A DNA stretch of 33,473 bases from Helicobacteraceae bacterium (GTDB taxonomy: Bacteria > Campylobacterota > Campylobacteria > Campylobacterales > Sulfurimonadaceae). The stretch is taken from contig JALSUN010000113.1 of the NCBI GenBank assembly GCA_027061425.1, forward strand, positions 1 to 33,473. Reading direction: 5' to 3'. Below, piece by piece: positions 17,197 to 24,059 of this stretch. The translations under genes were made by a program, and so were the position numbers. The notes beneath the pieces were generated by a model that did no database searches, was not told the DNA's origin, and worked only from the letters and a program-made list of their open reading frames with translations. The stretch's first letter is position 1. The number at the start of each line of letters is the position of its first letter.

Positions 17197-18785
17197 AGAG
17201 TTTGAGTAATATACTCTATCTCTTCATCACTAAGATAAGGGTTCATAGGCAGACTCATGATCTCTTCACTTACCTTTTCAGCTATGGGGAATGCGCCTTT
17301 TTTATACTCTAGATATTTGAAACATTCTTGTAAATGAAGAGGTATGGGGTAGTGTACTGCAGTAGGGATACCGACAGTCTTAAGCTCTTTCTGAAGCTGG
17401 TCTCTGGTTGTTGGTTCTTGGTCGTTGGCATTGATTTGGATGGAATATTGTGCCCATACTGAGGTTCTGTTTTCTTCGACTGTAGGGGTAGTTAGTTTTT
17501 GGTTTTTGGTTTTTAGTTTTTGGTTGTATTTTTTGGCTACTTCTTGACGTAGAGCCAGATCTTTTTTGTAATATTTTAATTTGACATTGACTATAGCACA
17601 TTGCAAAGTATCCATACGACCACCCATACCAATATATTGATGGTGATAACGTTTAGACTGTCCATGGACTCTTAAAGAGCGGATTTTGGTTGCTAGTTTT
17701 TCGTTGTTGGTGAAGACGGCTCCTCCGTCACCGAAACAACCCAGCGGCTTGGCTGGGAAAAATGATGTGGTTGAGATGTCTCCCAGGTTGGAGTCGGTTT
17801 TACCTTTGTATGTAGCGCCGAATGACTGTGCACCGTCGATGATGATGTGCAGTTTTTGGTTTTTGGTTTTTAGTCTTTTGTCGGCGATGGCTTGTATGGC
17901 ATCAATGTCTGCAGGTTGCCCGTAGAGACTGACAGGCATAATGGCTTTGGTTTTCTCTGTAATGGCTGCTTCTATCTTGGTGGCATCAATGTTATAAGTC
18001 TTTTCATCTATATCTACAAAAACAGGAACAGCACCTAAAAAAGCGATGGTCTCAGCTGTTGCTATAAAAGTAAAGGGGGTGGTGATGATCTCATCACCAG
18101 GTTTGATGTCTAGTGCCATCATCGCAAGCAGTAGAGCATCGGTTCCTGAACTACAGGTAATGGCATATTTAGCACCGGTAAATGTTTGAAGGTTTTTTTC
18201 AAGTTCTACTACTGCGTCTCCCATGATATAACTAGTGTTGTTGAGTACCATATCCATCTCTTTTTCTAGTTCTGGTTGATATATGAAGTACTGTTTTTTG
18301 AGGTTGGCGAAATCGATGCTGGTTGCTGGTTGCTGGTTTTTGGTTTTTAAAAAATTCTCTGGTGAAATAGTGTGGTCTGGGTACTTTTCCATCATTTTTC
18401 TATCACGAGTGACTACTTGTGCATTGACAGCTTTTGCACTTGCTATCACCTGTGAGTCTTCTATATCTTCGTAATCTAATTCTATATAAGAGGGGGTTTT
18501 GGCAATTTTGAAATAGGACAAGAACTCTTTTATCATGGCATGAACTATTTGCAAGACTTGTTTTCTCGTCATTTTCGGATATTCTATCTTCAAGAGATTG
18601 TATTTCATGAACTCAAAATTATCTATTGATGAACCAGATATAAACACAAAATCTTTTTGCTTTAAAAACTCAAAGACCTCTACAGATGCAGGGAACCGTT
18701 CTCTACGCTCCTCTTCATAATAATCAAGTAGGATATTTAAATCAAGAAGAATATTTGTCATGGGTAAATTTGGCATATGCATCAT
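17193..18785 (-). CDS. Fusion protein: N-terminal PIN-like (VapC-type) domain + C-terminal DegT/WbpE-like UDP-sugar 3-aminotransferase
   Basis: 530 aa; N-term ILLDLNILLDYYEEE..EDSQVIASAKAVNAQVVTRDRKMM (PIN pattern); C-term from IDFANLKKQY, with EIITTPFTFIATAETI, IIDGAQSFGATYKG, FFPAKPLGCFGDGG. No stop between the domains. Confidence 0.88.
   Translation of the reverse strand: MMHMPNLPMTNILLDLNILLDYYEEERRERFPASVEVFEFLKQKDFVFISGSSIDNFEFMKYNLLKIEYPKMTRKQVLQIVHAMIKEFLSYFKIAKTPSYIELDYEDIEDSQVIASAKAVNAQVVTRDRKMMEKYPDHTISPENFLKTKNQQPATSIDFANLKKQYFIYQPELEKEMDMVLNNTSYIMGDAVVELEKNLQTFTGAKYAITCSSGTDALLLAMMALDIKPGDEIITTPFTFIATAETIAFLGAVPVFVDIDEKTYNIDATKIEAAITEKTKAIMPVSLYGQPADIDAIQAIADKRLKTKNQKLHIIIDGAQSFGATYKGKTDSNLGDISTTSFFPAKPLGCFGDGGAVFTNNEKLATKIRSLRVHGQSKRYHHQYIGMGGRMDTLQCAIVNVKLKYYKKDLALRQEVAKKYNQKLKTKNQKLTTPTVEENRTSVWAQYSIQINANDQEPTTRDQLQKELKTVGIPTAVHYPIPLHLQECFKYLEYKKGAFPIAEKVSEEIMSLPMNPYLSDEEIEYITQTL
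17398..17432. repeat. Intragenic heptamer patch (TGGTCTC TGGTTGT TGGTTCT TGGTCGT TGGCATT)
   Basis: Five consecutive TGGNNNN 7-mers inside the aminotransferase domain; encodes NANDQEPTTRDQ. Confidence 0.85.
17493..17527. repeat. Intragenic heptamer patch (TAGTTTT TGGTTTT TGGTTTT TAGTTTT TGGTTGT)
   Basis: Five 7-mers; encodes NQKLKTKNQKLTT. Confidence 0.92.
17850..17877. repeat. Intragenic heptamer patch (CAGTTTT TGGTTTT TGGTTTT TAGTCTT)
   Basis: Four 7-mers; encodes RLKTKNQKL just before the HIIIDGAQS motif. Confidence 0.9.
18320..18347. repeat. Heptamer patch at the PIN/aminotransferase junction (TGGTTGC x2, TGGTTTT x2)
   Basis: Four 7-mers; encodes linker LKTKNQQPATS. Confidence 0.92.
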
Positions 18786-18999
18786 ATTTTATTTCATTGT
18801 CATCGAAATCAGCCGAATGCGTATTCATACCGATTCTTCTCCAATTTTGGGCTATGTACTCATCAGAAAAAGTTTCTTTTTCTTGTGCAAGATCTTTAGT
18901 TGTTTTTATTTCAACACCTTTATCTTGAAAACTTTTTAACAACCAAATGATTTTATCAGCTATCGATTCATTTTTTATATTTACAATCAACTGCATCAT
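18742..18999 (-). CDS. Small protein upstream of and overlapping the PIN domain; candidate antitoxin
   Basis: 85 aa MMQLIVNIKNESIADKIIWLLKSFQDKGVEIKT; overlaps the start of the PIN ORF, as antitoxin-toxin pairs often do. Confidence 0.65.
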   Translation of the reverse strand: MMQLIVNIKNESIADKIIWLLKSFQDKGVEIKTTKDLAQEKETFSDEYIAQNWRRIGMNTHSADFDDNEIKYDAYAKFTHDKYSS

Positions 19000-19032
19000 A
19001 ATTCCTTTATATTTCCATCAATTATAACATAT

Positions 19033-19102
19033 TGGTCTTTGGCCATCTGTTTTTCATTTTTGGTCTCTGTCATTATTTGTTGTTTACTTTTAGATCATTG
19101 TT
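19033..19102. repeat. Degenerate heptamer array across the WbpD-like 3' end and intergenic region
   Basis: TGGTCTT TGGCCAT CTGTTTT TCATTTT TGGTCTC TGTCATT ATTTGTT GTTTACT TTTAGAT CATTGTT. Confidence 0.55.
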
Positions 19103-19669
19103 GATGAGTTCGTATGTTGCGAATTCATCTTCTGCTCTATTGCTTTCAAAATCGAGTGTATCGCCTGAGATCCCGACCCAGCCGATCTGTTTGGCAGGAA
19201 CACCTACCATAAGAGCATAAGGCTTAACATCTCTGTTGATGACGGCACCAGAACCTATAAGCGCATACTCACCGATAGTCACACCACAGACGATGGTCGC
19301 ATTGGCGCCTACAGAACAGCCTTTTTTAAGTAGAGTCTTTTTGAACTCGTCACGCCTGACTATAAAGCTTCTAGGGTTGATGACATTAGTAAAGACCATA
19401 GAGGGACCTAAAAAGACATCATCTTCGACGTCAACACCTTCATAGATAGAGATATTGTTTTGTACTTTGACACCATTGCCTACTTTAACTTTTGGACCGA
19501 CAACACAATTCTGACCAAAAGAGCAGTTCTCACCGATAGTAGTATGAGAAAGTACATGAGAAAAGTGCCAAATTTTAGTGTTATCACCTATAGTTACATT
19601 ATCGTCAACGTAGACACTTTCATGAGCATAATAGTTTTTGGTTTTTGGTTTTTGGTTTTTGGTATTCAT
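19073..19669 (-). CDS. Left-handed beta-helix UDP-sugar N-acetyltransferase (WbpD-like)
   Basis: 198 aa; hexapeptide repeats ([53 protein letters not shown]); N-term [12 protein letters not shown] is heptamer-encoded. Confidence 0.9.
   Translation of the reverse strand: MNTKNQKPKTKNYYAHESVYVDDNVTIGDNTKIWHFSHVLSHTTIGENCSFGQNCVVGPKVKVGNGVKVQNNISIYEGVDVEDDVFLGPSMVFTNVINPRSFIVRRDEFKKTLLKKGCSVGANATIVCGVTIGEYALIGSGAVINRDVKPYALMVGVPAKQIGWVGISGDTLDFESNRAEDEFATYELINNDLKVNNK
19632..19666. repeat. Heptamer array (TAGTTTT TGGTTTT x3 TGGTATT) ending at the WbpD-like start codon
   Basis: Five 7-mers directly adjacent to ATG at 19667-19669 (minus strand). Confidence 0.95.
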
Positions 19670-20019
19670 ATGCTTTTCTTTATCGAGGTAATTAATGCAT
19701 TTAGCATTTTTTTAATTTGCAGCGTTTTTGTCTGTATACTAGTAATATCTTGAATGTAGCCAATGTTTTTAGAAATCAATAGTTGTGTCTCGAGTTCACA
19801 TAGAGATCCCAGCGATATATAAAGAAATTGAACAAACTCTTTTTTAGAATTTCTTGAACTTCCTTCAGCAATATTGCTAGGTACGGAAACAGCTGAACGA
19901 CGCATTTGATCAGAAAGTGCATAGGTCTCTTCTTTTGGAAGAAGTTTAACGAGGACATAAACCTCTGTGACAAGGCCCATAGACTTCTGCCAAACATCAA
20001 GTTGTTCATAACCCGCCAT
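19666..20019 (-). CDS. Four-helix-bundle protein (23S rRNA intervening-sequence protein/Avd-like family)
   Basis: 117 aa; [77 protein letters not shown], family-typical pattern. Confidence 0.92.
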   Translation of the reverse strand: MAGYEQLDVWQKSMGLVTEVYVLVKLLPKEETYALSDQMRRSAVSVPSNIAEGSSRNSKKEFVQFLYISLGSLCELETQLLISKNIGYIQDITSIQTKTLQIKKMLNALITSIKKSI

Positions 20020-20029
20020 ATTAATGCTC

Positions 20030-20071
20030 TTTAACTAAAAACGAGAGACCAAAAACCATCAACCAAGCACC
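20030..20071. repeat. Degenerate heptamer array (TTTAACT AAAAACG AGAGACC AAAAACC ATCAACC AAGCACC)
   Basis: Six consecutive 7-mers, mostly NNNNACC; contains the WbpB-like stop codon. Confidence 0.8.
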
Positions 20072-21018
20072 TTTTTACAAAAAGGGTGGTATTCACCTTT
20101 AAGACCAACAGGGTCAAGGTTTCTTATAGTAGAGACGGTACGAATGGAACCATAAGCTTCATCAAGACCAAAACCATTACCTTTTAAGATCTCTTGATAA
20201 CTAAGAGTATGTAAGTCAGTAAACCCACCAGAGAACTCTATTTCGTCACCATTGACAGTGATAGAACGATAGGTTCTTTGACCTTGTGCTTTGATCTCTT
20301 CAGGTAGATAGTCATAGTTTACAGAGAGAAACCATCTCACATTGGCATTTTTGAGTTTGAAAGTACCTGCGTTACAGTCTGGTGTTTTAACATTAACAAT
20401 GTTCTCTTCGACGTCACCAAAAATCCAACAGAGCATGTCATAGAAGTGAACACCAATGTTAGAAGCGATACCTCCTGACTTCTCTTCATGCCCTTTCCAT
20501 GAAATAAAATACCATTTTCCACGAGAAGTAAGGTAGGTGAGATCAATGTCGTAGATTTTATTAGGGTTTTCTGCAAGCTCTTTAGAAACTTTCTCTTTTA
20601 AGGCAATGATGGAAGGGTGTAGACGTAGTTGTAAGATGTTGTAAACCCTTTGACCTGTCTCTTGTTCGATGACCTTGAGCTGGTCAATGTTATGAGGGTT
20701 TAAAACGAGAGGTTTTTCACAAATAGCATCAGCACCACTTTTAAGAGCAAAGCGTATGTGAGAGTCGTGAAGATAGTTTGGAGAACAGATAGACATATAG
20801 TCTATCTTTTTACCTGTATCACGATGCCATTTATCTACAAAACGATCAAAGCGCTCAAACTCTGTAAAAAAGTCTGCTTGGGGAAAGTTACTGTCCATAA
20901 TCCCAATGCCGTCATAAGGGTCAAGTGCCGCAACAAGGTTGTTTCCAGTCTCTTTGATGGCTTTCATATGTCTTGGTGCGATGTAACCTGCTGCGCCCAT
21001 CAGTGCAAAATTTTTCAT
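20059..21018 (-). CDS. Gfo/Idh/MocA-family oxidoreductase, WbpB-like
   Basis: 319 aa; MKNFALMGAAGYIAPRHMKAIKETGNNLVAALDPYDGIGIMDSNFP, SICSPNYLH, CEKPLVLNP. Confidence 0.9.
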   Translation of the reverse strand: MKNFALMGAAGYIAPRHMKAIKETGNNLVAALDPYDGIGIMDSNFPQADFFTEFERFDRFVDKWHRDTGKKIDYMSICSPNYLHDSHIRFALKSGADAICEKPLVLNPHNIDQLKVIEQETGQRVYNILQLRLHPSIIALKEKVSKELAENPNKIYDIDLTYLTSRGKWYFISWKGHEEKSGGIASNIGVHFYDMLCWIFGDVEENIVNVKTPDCNAGTFKLKNANVRWFLSVNYDYLPEEIKAQGQRTYRSITVNGDEIEFSGGFTDLHTLSYQEILKGNGFGLDEAYGSIRTVSTIRNLDPVGLKGEYHPFCKKVLG

Positions 21019-21039
21019 ACTATCTTTTCCTTTTTATCT

Positions 21040-21088
21040 TAATATCTATCAACAATTATCTAAAAACCATCAACTGACAACCAACTAC
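21040..21088. repeat. Degenerate heptamer array (TAATATC TATCAAC AATTATC TAAAAAC CATCAAC TGACAAC CAACTAC)
   Basis: Seven consecutive 7-mers with conserved 3' AC/TC; overlaps the WbpA-like stop codon. Confidence 0.7.
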
Positions 21089-22347
21089 AATCTCCAAGTA
21101 GGATTTTCAACGATGCCTTTGATATCTATAAGTACGGCGTCACCATTGGAAATTTTTTGATAATCTTCTGTTTTAAGCTGTTTAAATTGTTTATGAGCAA
21201 CAGCTACAACAATAGCATCATAGGTAGTAGTGCTTTCAAATGGATCCTCTATAATACCATGCATGTAGTGTTGTTTATCTTCATCTGGATCGACCCATGG
21301 ATCATACACATCGACCTGACAGTTATAGGCTTTAAGCTCTTCGATGATGTCAACGACCTTGGTATTACGCATGTCAGGGCAGTCCTCTTTAAAGGTGACA
21401 CCTAAGATGAGTACCTTTGCCCCTTTGACCTTTTTATCTTCTTGTATCATCATCTTGACAGTCTGTTCTGCGATATATTTTCCCATACCATTGTTGATTT
21501 GTCGTGCACCGAGGATGAGGTTGGGCTTGTAGCCCATCTCTTCTGCCTTATAAGTCAAGTAGTAAGGATCTACACCGATACAGTGTCCACCTACAAGACC
21601 TGGTGTTAGTTTTATAAAGTTCCATTTTGTAGCAGCAGCGTTAACCACTTCATTGGTATCTATGCCCATAGTGTTAAAGATGAGTGAGAGCTCATTGATG
21701 AGTGCAATGTTGACATCTCTCTGTGTATTTTCTATGACCTTAGAGGCTTCAGCAACTTTGATACTTGTTGCTTTATAGGTACCAGCAGTGATAACACTTT
21801 TGTAGAGGGCATCGACTTTGTCCGCTATCTCAGGAGTAGAACCTGAAGTGACTTTTAAAATTTTAGTAACGGTATGTTCTTTGTCACCAGGGTTAATGCG
21901 TTCCGGGGAGTAACCTGCAAAAAAGTCTTGGTTAAAAACAAGTGAAGATGTTTTTTCAAGAACAGGAACACAGACCTCTTCGGTGACACCAGGGTAAACA
22001 GTGGACTCATAGATGACGATGTCCCCTTTTTTAAGAACATGACCGACCGTTTCAGAAGACTTTATAAGTGGTGTCAAATCAGGACGGTTAGAACTGTCTA
22101 TAGGAGTTGGAACGGTCACGATAAATACTGTGGCATCTTCGATATCATCTGTATTGGTAGTGTAGCTTAAATGGTTTTTGACTGCCAACAGTTGGTTTTC
22201 GTCTAATTCCAAAGTACGGTCATAACCTCTATGCAGTTCATCTATGCGTGCACAGTTAATGTCAAAACCGACAACATCGTATTTACGTGCAAAAGCGTGG
22301 GCGAGAGGTAGTCCGACATAACCGAGACCTATAATTGCTATTTTCAT
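21085..22347 (-). CDS. Nucleotide-sugar dehydrogenase (UDP-HexNAc 6-dehydrogenase, WbpA-like)
   Basis: 420 aa; MKIAIIGLGYVGLPLAHAFARKYDVVGFDIN, TPGLVGGHCIGVDPYYLTYKAEEMGY. Confidence 0.93.
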   Translation of the reverse strand: MKIAIIGLGYVGLPLAHAFARKYDVVGFDINCARIDELHRGYDRTLELDENQLLAVKNHLSYTTNTDDIEDATVFIVTVPTPIDSSNRPDLTPLIKSSETVGHVLKKGDIVIYESTVYPGVTEEVCVPVLEKTSSLVFNQDFFAGYSPERINPGDKEHTVTKILKVTSGSTPEIADKVDALYKSVITAGTYKATSIKVAEASKVIENTQRDVNIALINELSLIFNTMGIDTNEVVNAAATKWNFIKLTPGLVGGHCIGVDPYYLTYKAEEMGYKPNLILGARQINNGMGKYIAEQTVKMMIQEDKKVKGAKVLILGVTFKEDCPDMRNTKVVDIIEELKAYNCQVDVYDPWVDPDEDKQHYMHGIIEDPFESTTTYDAIVVAVAHKQFKQLKTEDYQKISNGDAVLIDIKGIVENPTWRL

Positions 22348-22392
22348 TAAAATTCCATAGATTTAAATATACAACATTATATTAGATTTGTT

Positions 22393-23310
22393 TTAAGTTG
22401 CGCTCAAAGCATCATTTTGATCTCTAATTCCATAGATATCTTCCCTTTGCAAGATAGTCTCTGCCCAGCTCTGTTGGGTAGTAACCTCTCCCATTTTCCC
22501 ATCTAGGTTAAGCACACCATCGTTCTTTGAGCATATTTGTTTGGCTTCATTGATCTCTTTTTGACTGACCTGATATACCTTATTTGTTAATGCAATTTGT
22601 TTAGGATGAATGATGGTCTTAGAAGTGAGACCATTTTGCAACTCGTAGGTGGCTTCTTTTAAAAATCCTTCTTTGTCAGAAAAGTCAGGATAGACAGGGG
22701 CACTGATCTCAAATCCATAAGGCTTAAAGGTACTAATGAAGTTGGCTATGACTTGTGATGGTACAAGCATGTCGTAGATGCTATCATGCTGTTTTAGAGA
22801 GAGTTGACGTAGCAGGTCTTGTGCTCCGAAGCGGATGCAGATGATCTGTTTTTGGTAAGGGATAAGGAGCTCTCGAAGTTGTTGGAGTTTCTGTATGTCG
22901 AAGAGCTCTTGGCCCTCTATACTTGGCATAATCTTCGGATGTTGAATTTTGGATGTTGGATTTTGAATGATGGTTAGATAATTTTTCGCATTTTCCAACC
23001 CGAATTTAGGGAGGACGAACCCATCTACTTTTTCTATGTTTTTCTGTGCTAAAAATGTTTTGAGCATTTGTGGGTTTTGAGGTCTGATAAATCGAAGCAG
23101 TTTTGTCTCTTGCAGGTTCTCTAAAACAGTGTCAAGACGTTCCAGCGCTTCTTCTAGGTTACTGCTTGCCAAGCCATCTTCGAAGTCGATGACGACGGAG
23201 CGCAGTTCGGGGTGTTTTTTGCCGGAGAGGATGGTTTGTAGGTTTTTGTGTGAGGCGGGGACGAAGAGGGTGCCGCCAAGTTCGAGTGTGTGGATCAAGG
23301 CTCTAGACAT
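22393..23310 (-). CDS. HpcH/HpaI-CitE-like aldolase/citrate lyase beta family protein
   Basis: 305 aa; LFVPASHKNLQTIL, VVIDFEDGLA, IMPSIEGQELFDI, IRFGAQDLL, IIHPKQIALTN. Confidence 0.82.
   Translation of the reverse strand: MSRALIHTLELGGTLFVPASHKNLQTILSGKKHPELRSVVIDFEDGLASSNLEEALERLDTVLENLQETKLLRFIRPQNPQMLKTFLAQKNIEKVDGFVLPKFGLENAKNYLTIIQNPTSKIQHPKIMPSIEGQELFDIQKLQQLRELLIPYQKQIICIRFGAQDLLRQLSLKQHDSIYDMLVPSQVIANFISTFKPYGFEISAPVYPDFSDKEGFLKEATYELQNGLTSKTIIHPKQIALTNKVYQVSQKEINEAKQICSKNDGVLNLDGKMGEVTTQQSWAETILQREDIYGIRDQNDALSAT
22934..22968. repeat. Intragenic heptamer patch of the GTTGAAT family (TTCGGAT GTTGAAT TTTGGAT GTTGGAT TTTGAAT)
   Basis: Five 7-mers inside the CitE-like ORF; encodes IQNPTSKIQHPK. 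Confidence 0.85.
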
Positions 23311-23731
23311 GGAGCTGTTTTATAAACTGGGTTGAACTCATGACAGGTATCTCATCACTGTAAAAGCCTTTGTCATTGGAGATGATAAGCTCACACCCCT
23401 CTTTTTGTGCCAAGATATACTGGATGGTGTCTTCGAAATCTTTGAAGTTTGGATTTTCTTGCATGAGTTGGCAAGTTTGAGCAATTTCACGATTGGAGAA
23501 GTCAATAACAGTCAAAGTCTTATTGGTATCTTCTATTTTGTTGAGTACATCCATCTTGTTCTTTTTAGCATATACATAATAGATCGTAGTGATGATGTCA
23601 CAACTTGTAAAAAGTTCTATTTTGTTTTCTAAAATATAGATATAGGTTTCTAAACTCTCTTTTGCACTTGGTCGCTCTGGATCAAACACATCCAAGATAA
23701 TGTTGGCATCAAAAAAGACCTTTTTATACAT
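23303..23731 (-). CDS. PIN-domain (VapC-like) toxin
   Basis: MYKKVFFDANIILDVFDPERPSAKES..FKDFEDTIQYILAQKEGCELIISNDKGF; start chosen at Met19 of the listed ORF, overlapping the upstream antitoxin by 8 nt. Confidence 0.85.
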   Translation of the reverse strand: MYKKVFFDANIILDVFDPERPSAKESLETYIYILENKIELFTSCDIITTIYYVYAKKNKMDVLNKIEDTNKTLTVIDFSNREIAQTCQLMQENPNFKDFEDTIQYILAQKEGCELIISNDKGFYSDEIPVMSSTQFIKQLHV

Positions 23732-23957
23732 CCATTTCCGCTTTAATGGACTGTACACTTTTGCCCACAAAGAGGCCATTTGCACTGCCAGCGATTCTAT
23801 GTAGTGCTTCTAACTTTTCTTGAACTGAGATCTCTTGATACTTTTCTTCTATGAGATTACGTACAATTTCTGTTTGTGTGGTACCGTCGCGTTTTGCGAT
23901 CTCTTTAAGGTGCTCTGCAATCTCTTCGTCAAATACAAAATTTTTACGTATAGTCAT
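23724..23957 (-). CDS. Ribbon-helix-helix-type antitoxin
   Basis: 77 aa; MTIRKNFVFDEEIAEHLKEIAKRDGTTQTEIVRNLIEEKY. Confidence 0.82.
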   Translation of the reverse strand: MTIRKNFVFDEEIAEHLKEIAKRDGTTQTEIVRNLIEEKYQEISVQEKLEALHRIAGSANGLFVGKSVQSIKAEMDV

Positions 23958-23991
23958 GAGTAATCCTTTTTATGTATTATAGCGTATGTAT

Positions 23992-24033
23992 TGGTCTTTA
24001 GTTTTTAGTCTCTGGTTTTTGGATTATTGTGAT
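23992..24033. repeat. Degenerate heptamer array (TGGTCTT TAGTTTT TAGTCTC TGGTTTT TGGATTA TTGTGAT)
   Basis: Six 7-mers in the divergent intergenic region. Confidence 0.8.
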
Positions 24034-24059
24034 TAATTTGAAGTGTGCTTTACTATAAT

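Noticed and set aside
17380-17601. 73-aa minus ORF rich in [13 protein letters not shown]-like repeats
   Set aside because: Alternate frame of the heptamer patches inside the aminotransferase gene; the periodic DNA keeps several frames open
19460-19753. 97-aa plus ORF containing [10 protein letters not shown]
   Set aside because: Opposite-strand reading of the heptamer array and wbpD-like gene; no supporting features
19666-20019. Diversity-generating retroelement (Avd-like gene present)
   Set aside because: No reverse transcriptase ORF and no TR/VR pair seen in the window; only the four-helix-bundle gene resembles a DGR component
19666-20019. 23S rRNA intervening sequence
   Set aside because: The four-helix-bundle ORF lies in a protein-coding operon; no rRNA sequence nearby
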